Assembly (NCBI RefSeq): GCF_017329615.1
Contig: NZ_JAFMTW010000027.1
Coordinates: 1 to 44,776, forward strand
DNA from: Alicyclobacillus suci
GTDB taxonomy: Bacteria > Bacillota > Bacilli > Alicyclobacillales > Alicyclobacillaceae
Direction of reading: 5' to 3'
Length of the DNA stretch: 44,776 nt
Below are positions 1 through 10,676 of this stretch, piece after piece. Each line of letters starts with the position of its first letter. The stretch's first letter is position 1. Under the pieces are notes generated by a model. That model worked only from the letters and a program-made list of their open reading frames with translations. It was not told the DNA's origin and did no database searches. The position numbers were made by a program, and so were the translations under genes.

Positions 1-104
1 TTCATTTCATCCAAGTTCTGCTGAACTCTGAAAGGAACGAAACATCGCACGATGACGCGTATCGTACACTTTAGATAAGCTGTGCCGCCGAAGCGACGTC
101 AAAT

Positions 105-133
105 AGATTATCACTTCCATACCAATCTGTCAA
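105..133 (-). promoter_or_regulatory. Strong sigma-A-type promoter reading out of the left edge
   Basis: On the minus strand there is a perfect -35 TTGACA (128-133), a 17-base spacer and a -10 TAATCT (105-110). Transcription would run leftwards out of the window. No start codon with a convincing Shine-Dalgarno sequence follows within the remaining ~100 bases, so the leader is long or the product is an RNA. In Bacillus subtilis an rRNA operon follows gyrA; an rRNA promoter is possible here but unproven. Confidence 0.6.
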
Positions 134-199
134 CTAGCGTTGTCGAGATAATCGATGAATCGGAATCGGATTGAACGGAAATAAGGAGGCATGAATCCT

Positions 200-505
200 A
201 TGGCAACCATCGCAAGGACACTGAATCTACCCTACTACGCGGTCATTTTCACATCAGAGCAATCCGACGTGTGTACCGGTGATGCGGATATGGCAAAAGG
301 CGTGATGGAACTTGTGCAAGGACAACCTGGTTTTCTCGGCGTCGAGCGGGCTTCGGGTATTACCACATCGTACTGGCGGGACTTCGCGTCCGTCCGCCCA
401 TGGAAGGAAAACGAGCGTCATCCGCCCGCTCAAGCAAATGGTAAGGCGGTCTAGTATGATGCCTATCAAACGAGAAACTGCAAAGTAGAGCGCGATTATG
501 GGTTC
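200..505 (+). pseudogene. Antibiotic biosynthesis monooxygenase-like protein, interrupted by an amber codon
   Basis: The reading frame from ATG 200 (AAGGAGG at 183-189, 10 bases upstream; ATG 191 is too close to it) encodes a small ABM-type monooxygenase-like protein with the family-like stretches PYYAVIFTS, QPGFLGVE and SYWRDF. It stops at TAG 452-454. The same frame continues without a shift into YDAYQTR and then VERDYGF (485-505), which matches the usual C-terminus of this family, where a Trp-Tyr pair is expected at the stop. The simplest reading is a TGG to TAG change. The loop after FLGVE also looks short. The truncated product lacks the last strand and is probably not functional. The family assignment is from memory of its sequence pattern. 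Confidence 0.7.
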
Positions 506-546
506 CCTCGCGAGACTGTATTAACAAGCCATCCCCCGTTAAACAC

Positions 547-586
547 AAAAACAGCCACTGGGAGAAGAAGACCCATGGCTGTTTTT
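547..586. terminator. Bidirectional intrinsic terminator
   Basis: The arms AAAAACAGCCA-c-TGGG and CCCA-TGGCTGTTTTT form a long near-perfect stem with A-run and T-run flanks, so it can act in both directions. It ends the monooxygenase remnant on the plus strand and the dnaA-to-gyrA cluster plus the small membrane gene on the minus strand. Confidence 0.85.
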
Positions 587-643
587 GCTGACTCTCGGGC
601 GCATCATCCATCGCCCTATCCGTGGTGAATCCGACCGGTGGCG

Positions 644-757
644 TTAGTCCCGAACAATCCTATCCACGACGATGTAACAAAGCCCTACAAATGTAGCAAA
701 CGCGAGGAACATCGCGGCAGTGTGAATAAGAAACTGCCATAAGACGTTAGTCATCAT
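644..757 (-). CDS. 37-residue single-span membrane protein downstream of gyrA
   Basis: An ATG at 757 is preceded by AAAGGAGGA with 8 bases of spacing, a near-ideal ribosome binding site. The frame encodes 37 residues: a short polar start (MMTNVLWQF), one hydrophobic helix of about 22 residues (roughly 8-30, with AAMFLAFATFVGL) and a charged tail ending VDRIVRD. It begins 42 bases after the gyrA stop with no terminator between them, so it is probably the last gene of the gyrase transcript, ending at the hairpin at 547-586. I do not recognise the family. The strong ribosome binding site and clean membrane-span composition argue it is real. Confidence 0.6.
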   Translation of the reverse strand: MMTNVLWQFLIHTAAMFLAFATFVGLCYIVVDRIVRD

Positions 758-799
758 AGACGATATCCTCCTTTGCTTTAAGCGTACCAGAAAAGTAGA

Positions 800-3262
800 T
801 TACTCTTCCACTGTCTCCTCGTCTTCAGAAGCCATCACACGACTGACGGTGGCGACTTCATCGCCCTCCGCAACATTAATCAGTCGCACCCCTTGCGTGT
901 TTCGGCTCTGTGTCGAGATGTCCTTGACGTGGATGCGAATGGCAACGCCACTTTGCGTAATAATCATCAAATCATCTTCCGGTGTCACCATGCGCATTTC
1001 AATGACGTTTCCGTTCTTCGGTGTGCAGTGCATCGTCTTGATACCCTTGCCACCGCGCATCTGGCCCCGGTATTCCGTGACCGGCGTGCGCTTGCCGTAC
1101 CCGTTGGCAGTGACGACGAGGACGTCGTGATCATCTTCCGCCACATCCATCGCGATAACCGCGTCGTCGTCGTTCAAGCTAATTCCCTTCACACCTGTCG
1201 CCCCGCGGCCCATCGCGCGGACGTCCTTCTCGTTGAAGCGAATAGCCAACCCAAGGCGCGTAACCATCATGATATTCTTCTGCCCGTCGGTCAGTTTGAC
1301 CGCAATGACGTCGTCATCATCCCGCAGGTTAATGGCAATCAGACCGTTCTTGCGAATATTCGAGTACTCACTCAAGGCCGTTTTCTTCACAATGCCGTGG
1401 CGCGTTGCGAAGAACAGGTTAATGCCGGAGATCTCGTCGGGATCGAGCGATTGAACCGGGATAACCGCCGTGATTTTCTCGTCCTGCTCGATATTGAGCA
1501 AGTTGATAATCGGAATCCCCCGCGCCTGGCGACTGAATTCAGGCACCTCGTAACCCTTGATGGCGTACATTCTGCCGCGGTTCGTAAAGAACAAGAGATA
1601 GTCGTGCGTCGAGGTCACATGAAGTTGCTCCATAAAGTCCTCGTCGCGCGTCCCCATCAGCGACATGCCGCGACCACCGCGCCGCTGACTGTGATACGTC
1701 GAGAGCGGGATGCGCTTGATATAGCCACGATGCGTCACTGCAATGACGACGTCGTGCATCGGAATCAAGTCCTCGTCGTTTATCTCGCCCTCAGCCGCAC
1801 TGATCTTCGTCCGCCGCTCGTCGCCAAACTTATTGGCGATTTCGAGCAATTCCTCGCGGATGACGCCAAGCAATTTCTGCTCGTCTGCGAGAATCGAGCG
1901 CAGTTCCGCGATGCGCGCCTGCAACTCCGCGTACTCTGCTTCAATCTTCTCGCGTTCCAAACCGGTCAACCGCTGCAGACGCATATCGAGAATCGCTTGT
2001 GCTTGCTCTTCCGACAGAGAAAAGCGTGTCATCAGGCCTTCTCTTGCGATCTCTGCCGTCTGCGAAGCCCGAATCAGGTTAATCACTTCATCGAGATTGT
2101 CGAGCGCGATGCGCAAGCCCTCCAAAATGTGTGCACGGGCTTCCGCCTTGTTCAAATCGTACTGCGTACGACGGCGAACGACTTGTCGTTGGTGATTTAA
2201 ATAGTGAACCAGCGTCTGCTTAAGCGTCAGGACCTTTGGCTCGCCATTGACCAGGGCCAAATTGATGACGCCAAAGCTGGTCTGCAGGCTGGTATGTTTG
2301 AACAGGTTGTTCAACACCACCTGCGGGCGGACGTCGCGGCGGAGTTCCACGACGACGCGCATTCCGTTTCTGTCCGATTCGTCGCGCAAATCGGTGATGC
2401 CGTCGATCTTCTTATCCCGAGCCAATTCCGCAATCTTTTCGACGATACGCGCCTTATTTTGCTGATACGGCAACTGGGTGATGACAATTCTCGTTTTGCC
2501 ACCAGACATCTCCTCAAAGTGCGTGACCGCGCGGACTGGAATCGAGCCGCGCCCCGTCTCATAAGCCTTGCGGATGCCTTCCCGACCCAAGATGATACCG
2601 CCTGTCGGGAAATCTGGGCCCTTAATCGACTTCATCAACTCTTCGAGCGTCACATCTGGGTTGTCAATCAACTTGATGACGCCGTCAATGACTTCACGCA
2701 GGTTGTGCGGCGGAATATTGGTCGCCATACCCACCGCGATACCAGATGAACCATTGACCAATAAGTTTGGATAGCGAGCCGGCAAAACCGTCGGTTCCTG
2801 CTCCGTCTCGTCGTAGTTCGGCATGAAGTCGACAGTCTCTTTGTTGATATCGCGGAGCAATTCGAGGGCAATAGCAGACATGCGAGACTCTGTGTAACGC
2901 ATCGCCGCTGCAGAGTCGCCATCAATCGAGCCAAAGTTCCCGTGACCGTCGACAAGCGGGTAACGAGTCGAGAAGTCCTGAGCCAACCGAACCAAGGCGT
3001 CATAGACCGACGAATCGCCATGCGGGTGGAACTTACCGAGCACTTCGCCGACGATACGGGCGGACTTCTTATACGGTTTATCTGGTGTCATGCCAGAGTC
3101 GTACATCGCGTACAAAACTCGGCGGTGTACAGGTTTTAATCCATCGCGAACGTCTGGAATCGCGCGAGCGACAATGACGCTCATCGCGTAATCCATAAAC
3201 GAATTTCGCAACTCTTGGCTAATATCAACCGGCAGTACACTGCGGTTCTCTTCGTCTGCCAA
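800..3262 (-). CDS. gyrA: DNA gyrase subunit A
   Basis: This is the breakage-reunion subunit of DNA gyrase, which with GyrB introduces negative supercoils. At 820 residues it has the usual length. The N-terminal winged-helix region carries [10 protein letters not shown] (79-88) and the catalytic tyrosine Tyr123 in AAAMRYTE. The C-terminal beta-pinwheel carries the GyrA box QRRGGRG near residue 525, which separates gyrase from topoisomerase IV. In the quinolone-resistance region the positions equivalent to E. coli Ser83 and Asp87 are Ser and Asp, so no classical resistance change is seen. It starts with TTG, preceded by GAGGAGG, 21 bases after the gyrB stop, in one transcript with gyrB. Confidence 0.98.
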   Translation of the reverse strand: MADEENRSVLPVDISQELRNSFMDYAMSVIVARAIPDVRDGLKPVHRRVLYAMYDSGMTPDKPYKKSARIVGEVLGKFHPHGDSSVYDALVRLAQDFSTRYPLVDGHGNFGSIDGDSAAAMRYTESRMSAIALELLRDINKETVDFMPNYDETEQEPTVLPARYPNLLVNGSSGIAVGMATNIPPHNLREVIDGVIKLIDNPDVTLEELMKSIKGPDFPTGGIILGREGIRKAYETGRGSIPVRAVTHFEEMSGGKTRIVITQLPYQQNKARIVEKIAELARDKKIDGITDLRDESDRNGMRVVVELRRDVRPQVVLNNLFKHTSLQTSFGVINLALVNGEPKVLTLKQTLVHYLNHQRQVVRRRTQYDLNKAEARAHILEGLRIALDNLDEVINLIRASQTAEIAREGLMTRFSLSEEQAQAILDMRLQRLTGLEREKIEAEYAELQARIAELRSILADEQKLLGVIREELLEIANKFGDERRTKISAAEGEINDEDLIPMHDVVIAVTHRGYIKRIPLSTYHSQRRGGRGMSLMGTRDEDFMEQLHVTSTHDYLLFFTNRGRMYAIKGYEVPEFSRQARGIPIINLLNIEQDEKITAVIPVQSLDPDEISGINLFFATRHGIVKKTALSEYSNIRKNGLIAINLRDDDDVIAVKLTDGQKNIMMVTRLGLAIRFNEKDVRAMGRGATGVKGISLNDDDAVIAMDVAEDDHDVLVVTANGYGKRTPVTEYRGQMRGGKGIKTMHCTPKNGNVIEMRMVTPEDDLMIITQSGVAIRIHVKDISTQSRNTQGVRLINVAEGDEVATVSRVMASEDEETVEE

Positions 3263-3283
3263 ACAGATTCCTCCTCGAGTCGA

Positions 3284-5200
<1,917 letters not shown>

Positions 5201-5325
5201 CTAGTTTCCCTCCACATTCGCACCAGTTGGTCGGTCAGTACAAACCAACCGACGTGCTGATACGATGTCACGTTCCACTGCTGTATAGGCTTCAGAATCA
5301 CCCAGTTTACGCCGTTTCAGACGTT

Positions 5326-6429
5326 TCACTCCGTTATTATACCAGAAGCCACCTGAAACAGGCGGGCATCTGAAGTCAGCTCGTGTTCCAGGTGAAACAG
5401 GCTGGTCGTCGTGATGATGGTTTGCACTTTGCGACTCATCGACAACACCAAATTGCGCTGACGCGTATCATCCAGTTCCGACAACACATCGTCCAGCAAG
5501 AGTACTGGGTACTCGCCTATTTCCCTGTAAATAAAGTCAATCTCGGCAAGCCGCAAAGATAACGCGATTGTCCGCTGTTGCCCTTGGCTTGCAAAACTTT
5601 GTACATCTTGTCCATTGAGAAAAAGTTGTATGTCATCGCGGTGTGGTCCCACGGTTGTATAACCCATGCGAAGGTCCATCTGCCGTCGATCCGCCAAAGC
5701 CCGCACAAATTGTTCGGCGATATCGTCGATGGACAACTCCGCGCTCACGCGTGGCACTGTCGACGTGTACCGAAAATCGAAGATTTCCCGACCTTCGGAA
5801 ATATCGACGTATACCTGATGAGCAACTGGCTGCAACTGTGTCAAAAAGCGTAGCCGCCGTAGAATCACATGGGCGCCATAGACGGCTAACTGTTCGTCAA
5901 AAGAAGCGAGGTAAGCGTCGTCGGTTATGCCATTTTTCAAAAGTTTGTTTCGCTGGGCGAGCGTTCGTGTGTAATTCGACAAATGGTGTAAATACATCGG
6001 CTGGGTTTGACCGAGCTCGACATCAATAAACCGTCGACGCTCTTTGGGTCCGCCTTTGACCAATTGAAGATCTTCAGGTGCGAATAAGACAACCTGAAAA
6101 TGACCGACAAAATCCGTCATTTTCGTTTGTTGAACGCGGTTCACATAAGCCTTTCGACCCGATGTGCCAAGTTCAAGGCGCAGTCGCCGCGGCCCGTGTA
6201 ACGCTTCTACAACGCCGTCGACGACTGCTTGTTCTTGATTCCAGCGCACCAAGTCCTTATCTTTCGCCGTGCGATGCGATTTCCCAATGGCCAATAATGC
6301 AATGGCCTCAAGTGCGTTGGTCTTTCCTTGTCCGTTTTCACCGCAAAACACATTCACATGTTCGGACAAATGAAGGGCTTGCTCATCATAATTCCGAAAA
6401 TTGACCAGCGTTAAGTCAGTCAGATGCAT
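5326..6429 (-). CDS. recF: DNA replication and repair protein RecF
   Basis: RecF is an SMC-like ATPase that helps load RecA at gapped DNA with RecO and RecR. Walker A lies at residues 30-38 (GENGQGKTN), the ABC-type signature region is SQGQQRTIALSLRLAEI, and Walker B is VLLLDDVLSELD near residue 310. Length 367 is normal. It overlaps the yaaA 3' end by 14 bases, consistent with translational coupling in the dnaA-dnaN-yaaA-recF-gyrB-gyrA string. A degenerate parS-like palindrome is embedded near its 3' end. Confidence 0.97.
   Translation of the reverse strand: MHLTDLTLVNFRNYDEQALHLSEHVNVFCGENGQGKTNALEAIALLAIGKSHRTAKDKDLVRWNQEQAVVDGVVEALHGPRRLRLELGTSGRKAYVNRVQQTKMTDFVGHFQVVLFAPEDLQLVKGGPKERRRFIDVELGQTQPMYLHHLSNYTRTLAQRNKLLKNGITDDAYLASFDEQLAVYGAHVILRRLRFLTQLQPVAHQVYVDISEGREIFDFRYTSTVPRVSAELSIDDIAEQFVRALADRRQMDLRMGYTTVGPHRDDIQLFLNGQDVQSFASQGQQRTIALSLRLAEIDFIYREIGEYPVLLLDDVLSELDDTRQRNLVLSMSRKVQTIITTTSLFHLEHELTSDARLFQVASGIITE
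5384..5399. other. Degenerate parS-like palindrome inside recF
   Basis: TGTTCCAGGTGAAACA matches the parS consensus TGTTTCACGTGAAACA at 14 of 16 positions. It lies near the 3' end of recF, on the other side of oriC from the two perfect sites. It may be a weak Spo0J site or chance. Confidence 0.35.
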
Positions 6430-6652
6430 TCGGGTCGCCCTTTAACATATATGTCTGTCTGCCAATGCGCACTGTATCCCCGTCTAGGAGTTTCCGGCCG
6501 CGTCGCGTTTCGCGTTCCCCATTGACAAAAAGTCGACCTTCCTCGAGAAAGATTTTGACCTCTCCGCCGGAAGATACGATATCCAGTTTTTTGAGCAATT
6601 GGCCGACGGTGATGTAAGGCCCGGAAAATCGAATTTCCATAAGCTTTGTCAA
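6416..6652 (-). CDS. yaaA: S4-domain protein YaaA (RlbA-like)
   Basis: This is a small S4 RNA-binding protein always found between dnaN and recF in Bacilli; its Bacillus homologue is linked to ribosome assembly, exact role uncertain. The 78 residues contain the S4 core: ITVGQLLKKLDIVSSGGEVK, FLEEGRLFVNGE and RRGRKLLDGDTVRIG. The frame opens at TTG 6652, directly after the dnaN stop, but GGAGG then sits only 3 bases away. An ATG at 6640 (MEIRFSGPY) is an alternative start with 15 bases of spacing. The gene overlaps recF at its 3' end. Confidence 0.93.
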   Translation of the reverse strand: MTKLMEIRFSGPYITVGQLLKKLDIVSSGGEVKIFLEEGRLFVNGERETRRGRKLLDGDTVRIGRQTYMLKGDPNASD

Positions 6653-7774
6653 TTACCTCCAAAGCACAGGGGAAATCAGTTGCAGCATGGTTTGATCCCC
6701 TGTCTTCTCAATGACGAACGCTTGTGTCGTTCCGTTGAATCGCGCAGTCACTTGAGCGGCATCTAACGCTCTCAATGCGTCCAAGACATATCGCGCATTA
6801 AAGGCAATCTGTAAATCATCCCCAGTCTTTTGTTCGACGGTGATGGTTTCAGAGACATTACCAATCTCAGGTGAGTTAGAACTGACTGTGATGGTGTCGT
6901 TTTGAATTTCCATGCGCACCATATGATTATCTCTATCTCGCGCAATTAGCGCAGCACGATCAATGGCGCCTAATAAAGCTTGTCCCGCAGCTGTAATTTC
7001 CGTCTTATGCGATGTTGGAATAATGCGAGATGTATCTGGATAAGTGCCATCGATGAGTCGCGTATAAAAGCGCGTATCTCCGATGACAAATAGACTGTGA
7101 CTTTCGGTCAGATACAATTCCACAATAGAGTCATCCGTTGGCAAAATTTTTCCCAACTCGAGCATCGACTTACCTGGAATCACAGCTTGCCACACAGGAG
7201 CATCTGTCAAATGAACATAATGTGTCGCCATCCGTAAGCCGTCAGTGGCCGTAAAGGTTAATCGATCATGATTGCATTGAACGTTGATTCCGGTCAGGAT
7301 AGGGCGCACTTCGGTATTCGCGGTTGCAAATGCCGTGGTTCGAATCAAATCTCCCAACAGCGAAGCCTGAATTTGTAGTCCCTGTACACCGACAAACGTT
7401 GGGAGTTTAGGGAATTCTTCCGCGTCAATCCCATGCAAATGAAATTCAACAGATGTCGTCGATATTTCTGTCATATAGTTGTTCGCAACTTGCATAGTAA
7501 TGACTGTGTCTGGCAATTTACGAACGACTTCTGAAAAATATCTCGCCGGAAGGACAATTGAACCAGCTTGTTCAACCGTCAATTGATTGTCGTCCGAGGC
7601 ATATATTCGCGTTTGAATTCCCAATTGTGTATCATACGCGGTCGCAACGATTTCTTGGTTGCTAACCTCTAGCAATATTCCGGATAACACTTGTTTAGTC
7701 GTGCGAACAGCAACAGCCTTCGACACAGTTTGAATAGCTTGCATTAATGCTGATTTTTGAATGGAAAACCGCAT
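6653..7774 (-). CDS. dnaN: DNA polymerase III beta subunit (sliding clamp)
   Basis: DnaN is the ring-shaped processivity clamp that tethers polymerase III and many repair proteins to DNA. The N-terminus MRFSIQKSALMQAIQ and the C-terminus MLQLISPVL are recognisable, and three clamp-like repeats fit the 373-residue length. I chose ATG 7774, where GGAAGGGG lies about 12 bases upstream; the open frame extends 57 bases further but that extension (SLAERDAETWKG) does not resemble the family. It is separated from dnaA by the unwinding side of oriC. Confidence 0.97.
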   Translation of the reverse strand: MRFSIQKSALMQAIQTVSKAVAVRTTKQVLSGILLEVSNQEIVATAYDTQLGIQTRIYASDDNQLTVEQAGSIVLPARYFSEVVRKLPDTVITMQVANNYMTEISTTSVEFHLHGIDAEEFPKLPTFVGVQGLQIQASLLGDLIRTTAFATANTEVRPILTGINVQCNHDRLTFTATDGLRMATHYVHLTDAPVWQAVIPGKSMLELGKILPTDDSIVELYLTESHSLFVIGDTRFYTRLIDGTYPDTSRIIPTSHKTEITAAGQALLGAIDRAALIARDRDNHMVRMEIQNDTITVSSNSPEIGNVSETITVEQKTGDDLQIAFNARYVLDALRALDAAQVTARFNGTTQAFVIEKTGDQTMLQLISPVLWR

Positions 7775-7872
7775 CACGATGGCGTACCCCTTCCAAGTTT
7801 CCGCATCACGTTCAGCCAATGATGTACTCACTAAAGTATATAGAATGAGGATCTAGGATCATATATCTAAAA

Positions 7873-8008
7873 TCGTAATCATAGTAATAGGGCCGGTGAA
7901 TATGTGGATAACCGGAACATCTATGGAATCTAGCAATCAACAGCCTGTTCATAAACCTGTGGATATATGCATTAGTTTTTCGGACAAACGTTATCCACAT
8001 GTGGACAA
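7873..8008. other. oriC, dnaA-dnaN side: DnaA boxes, GC spacer and DnaA-trio tract
   Basis: DnaA boxes: perfect TTATCCACA at 7991-7999, abutting the one-mismatch TGTGGACAA at 8000-8008; one-mismatch TGTGGATAT at 7958-7966; perfect TGTGGATAA at 7903-7911. Leftwards from the last box come a GC-rich patch (GGCCGG, 7891-7896) and then a run of triplets on the plus strand, TCG TAA TCA TAG TAA TAG (7873-7890). Read 3' to 5' this gives GAT-AAT-GAT-ACT-AAT, the DnaA-trio pattern. AT-rich DNA follows (about 7835-7872). Box, GC spacer and trios in this order is the basal unwinding layout described for Bacillus subtilis, so strand opening should occur here. Confidence 0.8.
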
Positions 8009-9394
8009 TCAGGTCAGGGTACGAATCGCTTGCGCCAAACGCTCTAACGTCGCTTTCAATTCGGCATCTTTTTGCAACTCTTCGTTGACCCGCTCGCAAG
8101 CGTGTAACACAGTAGTATGATCTCGCCCGCCAAACGCTTCACCAATTCTCGGCAGGGACATTTCCGTCAGCTCTCGTGTCAGATACATTGCAATTTGTCG
8201 AGGAAAGGCGATATTCCGCGTGCGCTTTTTCCCCTTTAGATCTTCTATTTTCAGGCCAAAGTGGTCGCCAATGACCTTTTGGACATGGGAAACGGTAATC
8301 GTTCGAATGCGGTCTGGCGAAATAATGTCTTTCAGCGCAGCCTTGGCCAGTTCTGGTGTGACATCCTCATTAACCAATGAGGAATAAGCGACAACCCGAA
8401 TGAGAGCGCCTTCCAGTTCACGAATGTTTGAATCGATTTGATTGGCAATGTACGACAATACTTCTTCCGGAATCTCTAGTCCCTCGGAGCGGGCTTTGCG
8501 TTGTAGAATCGCAATCCGCGTCTCCAAATCGGGCGGCTGAATATCCGTGATTAGTCCCCATTCGAATCGCGATCTCAACCTATCCTCCAACGTTGGAATT
8601 TCTCGCGGGGGACGGTCACTGCTGATGACAATTTGTTTGCCGGCTTCGTGCAAGCTGTTAAATGTATGAAAGAATTCTTCCTGAGTCGATTCTTTGCCGG
8701 CCAAAAACTGAATATCATCAATCAGCAAGACATCGATTGATCGATACTTGTTGCGAAACGCTTCGGTCTGACTGTCACGAATGGCTGTGATGAACTCATT
8801 GGTAAATTTCTCGGACGACAGATATGAGATTTTTGCCGTCGGATCATGCGTTTTTACGTAATGTCCGATGGCATGCATCAAGTGAGTTTTGCCGAGACCG
8901 ACACCGCCGTAGATAAACAGCGGGTTGTAACCCTGAGCAGGGCGCTCTGCTACAGCAAGACATGCGGCGTGTGCAAATCGGTTGCTGGCGCCGATGACAA
9001 ACGTTTCAAATGTGTATCTCGAAATCAGCGTGCCCTGCGACTGGTCTTCTTCTGTGTCAGGTTGGGCGTATAGTTCAGGCCTGGACGGCTGACGAACAGG
9101 TAACGTGTCCTGTTTTTCCTCCGACCAATCGGTGACGAACTGGATTCGATACTCTTGTTCGGTCAGTGCGATAATCATGTTTTGAATTGTGGTCGTATAA
9201 TGCTCCTCAATCCAATTTTTGACGAACGGCGTCGGCGTATAGACGAATAAGGAATGATTTGCCGCGTCGTACTTCAAGATTTTCGTACCCTCGAACCAGG
9301 TTTCGAACGTTGGACCTGACAGGCGCTCCTTCATCATGGCCAGCACTTGGCTCCATAGGCCATCGAAGTATTTCGTATCCGTGCGCGCACTCAT
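8009..9394 (-). CDS. dnaA: Chromosomal replication initiator DnaA
   Basis: DnaA is the AAA+ initiator that binds DnaA boxes and opens oriC. From ATG 9394 the protein is 461 residues: domain I at the N-terminus (FETWFEGTK), a variable linker, Walker [11 protein letters not shown] (163-172), Walker [10 protein letters not shown], sensor region ISSDRPP, and the domain IV DNA-binding signature [15 protein letters not shown] near the C-terminus. The start is supported by AGGAGGG 12 bases upstream and by family length; the open frame runs 132 bases further upstream into origin DNA without family resemblance. DnaA boxes flank the gene on both sides, so autoregulation is likely. Confidence 0.98.
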   Translation of the reverse strand: MSARTDTKYFDGLWSQVLAMMKERLSGPTFETWFEGTKILKYDAANHSLFVYTPTPFVKNWIEEHYTTTIQNMIIALTEQEYRIQFVTDWSEEKQDTLPVRQPSRPELYAQPDTEEDQSQGTLISRYTFETFVIGASNRFAHAACLAVAERPAQGYNPLFIYGGVGLGKTHLMHAIGHYVKTHDPTAKISYLSSEKFTNEFITAIRDSQTEAFRNKYRSIDVLLIDDIQFLAGKESTQEEFFHTFNSLHEAGKQIVISSDRPPREIPTLEDRLRSRFEWGLITDIQPPDLETRIAILQRKARSEGLEIPEEVLSYIANQIDSNIRELEGALIRVVAYSSLVNEDVTPELAKAALKDIISPDRIRTITVSHVQKVIGDHFGLKIEDLKGKKRTRNIAFPRQIAMYLTRELTEMSLPRIGEAFGGRDHTTVLHACERVNEELQKDAELKATLERLAQAIRTLT

Positions 9395-9530
9395 TTGAAC
9401 TGATGGCCCTCCTAAAGAAAAAACATAAAAACTTCGCACAACCCCAAAATGCCCGGTGTTACGCGAAATTTTCCGGTTGTCCCCCGTTTGATGTGGATTG
9501 AAAACGACGGAACTACACATATTCACTCGA

Positions 9531-9787
9531 TGTGGGTAATGTTATCCACAACGTGTGGATAAACTTGTGGATACATTGATTAATGCACAGGGTCTGTGGA
9601 TGATTGCAGCGACTATATTACCAGAAAAGACGATAGTCGAGCAATGTCGAAATAAATTATCCACAAAACCCACAAAGCTGCGAAAAATGTGGTTTCCACA
9701 TGTGGAAATGTGTCTAAACTTGTGGATGTTTGTCTGTGGACAACTTGAAATGAGGATTTGTGCAGAAAGTTGTCCACATGTGGATTG
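9531..9787. other. oriC, upstream DnaA-box cluster between dnaA and rpmH
   Basis: Perfect DnaA boxes lie at 9542-9550 (TTATCCACA), 9554-9562 (TGTGGATAA) and 9657-9665 (TTATCCACA). One-mismatch boxes lie at 9531-9539, 9566-9574, 9595-9603, 9735-9743 and 9770-9778, and weaker ones at 9692-9700, 9701-9709, 9721-9729 and 9779-9787. Several are arranged back to back as TTxTCCACA-TGTGGA palindromes. The 479-base dnaA-rpmH gap has no gene; apart from this cluster it holds the dnaA leader and the rpmH promoter. Confidence 0.9.
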
Positions 9788-9812
9788 TTGATGAGGAGAA
9801 GGCCTTGTTTTG

Positions 9813-9841
9813 TTGACAATTGTGTGCTTGTCATGTATCCT
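9813..9841 (+). promoter_or_regulatory. rpmH promoter
   Basis: Perfect -35 TTGACA (9813-9818), a 17-base spacer and -10 TATCCT (9836-9841), about 33 bases before the rpmH start. It lies just beyond the last DnaA box and drives the rpmH transcript rightwards from the origin. Confidence 0.8.
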
Positions 9842-9873
9842 TTGTAACGTCTGTCTGCAAGGGAGGTGTCCTG

Positions 9874-10008
9874 ATGAAACCGACCTATCAACCGAATGTA
9901 CGGAAACGCAAAAAGAACCATGGATTTCGCCAACGCATGGCCACAAAAAATGGTCGTCGGGTTCTCGCAGCTCGCCGTAAACGGGGACGTAAAGTTTTGT
10001 CAGCATAA
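9874..10008 (+). CDS. rpmH: 50S ribosomal protein L34
   Basis: A 44-residue, very basic ribosomal protein with the family start [19 protein letters not shown] and the tail [14 protein letters not shown] 9874 follows GGGAGGTG by about 6 bases. Its position next to rnpA and dnaA is conserved across bacteria. An intrinsic terminator touches its stop codon, so much of the transcription may end before rnpA. Confidence 0.97.
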   Translation: MKPTYQPNVRKRKKNHGFRQRMATKNGRRVLAARRKRGRKVLSA

Positions 10009-10032
10009 AGGCCACGATTCGTGGCCTTTTTT
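10008..10032 (+). terminator. Terminator after rpmH
   Basis: The palindrome AAAGGCCACGATTCGTGGCCTTTTTT forms a perfect stem followed by a T run, starting at the last base of the rpmH stop codon. It probably attenuates expression of rnpA and downstream genes relative to L34. Confidence 0.85.
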
Positions 10033-10082
10033 AATGGTTGTCGATATACCTTAGTTTTTTGGTTGCAAAAGGAGGGCGAGTG

Positions 10083-10421
10083 ATGCAGAGTCAATACCGG
10101 TTAAAGGAGAATCGTGACTTTCGACGCGTATTTCGTCGAGGAAAATCGTTTGCGACGCCGCGACTGGTATTGTATTATTGCGACAATCGCCTGTCTTCTT
10201 TTCGCGTGGGATTCTCTATTAGTAAGAAGGTTGGCAACGCGGTGGTGCGGAATCGAGTGAAGCGGGTGTTGCGCGCGGGATTTCAGTCACTCATTCCAGA
10301 ACTCTCGGATAAGCCAATCGATATTGTGATTGTCTGCCGCAAAGGCGCTGCAGCGTCCGATTACCACGAATTGATGAACGATGTCATGAAACTCCTGCAG
10401 AAAGCCAAAATCGTGGTATGA
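10083..10421 (+). CDS. rnpA: Ribonuclease P protein component
   Basis: The protein subunit of RNase P assists the catalytic RNA in removing tRNA 5' leaders. At 112 residues it carries the N-terminal YRLKENRDFRRVFRRGKS and the conserved basic motif VRNRVKRVLR. The start ATG 10083 is chosen because AAAGGAGGG lies 8-10 bases upstream and the residues match the family; an upstream extension to 10038 does not. It is followed after 22 bases by yidD. Confidence 0.96.
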   Translation: MQSQYRLKENRDFRRVFRRGKSFATPRLVLYYCDNRLSSFRVGFSISKKVGNAVVRNRVKRVLRAGFQSLIPELSDKPIDIVIVCRKGAAASDYHELMNDVMKLLQKAKIVV

Positions 10422-10443
10422 TTTGGACGAGGAGCTGAGTGGA

Positions 10444-10662
10444 ATGAAGTTCATTCTTCTCGCATTTATCCGCTTTTATCGGAAGTGTATATCTCCACTA
10501 ACACCCCCCAGTTGTCGCTTTGTTCCGACGTGTTCGGAATATGCGATGGAGTCAATCATGCGGTTTGGGGCCATAAAAGGTGGATGGTTGGCAGTCAAGA
10601 GGTTAGTCAAATGTGGGCCTTGGCACCCAGGCGGTGTCGACGAGGTTCCGTTACCGAAGTAG
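10444..10662 (+). CDS. yidD: Membrane protein insertion efficiency factor YidD
   Basis: A small protein that aids YidC-dependent membrane insertion. The 72 residues include the family signature ISPLTPPSCRFVPTCSEYA with its cysteines, then FGAIKGGWLAVKR and the C-terminal CGPWHPGGVDEVP. ATG 10444 follows GAGGAG by 9 bases; a TTG 21 bases upstream is less likely. It lies between rnpA and yidC, the usual context. Confidence 0.95.
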   Translation: MKFILLAFIRFYRKCISPLTPPSCRFVPTCSEYAMESIMRFGAIKGGWLAVKRLVKCGPWHPGGVDEVPLPK

Positions 10663-10676
10663 TAGGGGGATTTGTG

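Noticed and set aside
893..2200. A 435-codon open frame opposite gyrA
   Set aside because: It lies wholly antisense to a certain gene, has no ribosome binding site, and its composition is that of a codon-position shadow of GC-rich coding DNA.
7775..7831. N-terminal extension of dnaN to 7831
   Set aside because: Clamp proteins start at MRFSIQ-like residues; the extension enters origin DNA.
9395..9526. N-terminal extension of dnaA to 9526
   Set aside because: The 44 extra residues do not resemble DnaA; the start at 9394 has a good ribosome site and gives the usual length.
10485..10676. N-terminal extension of yidC overlapping yidD
   Set aside because: Out of frame with yidD and placed before a clear lipoprotein signal; TTG 10677 has the proper ribosome site.
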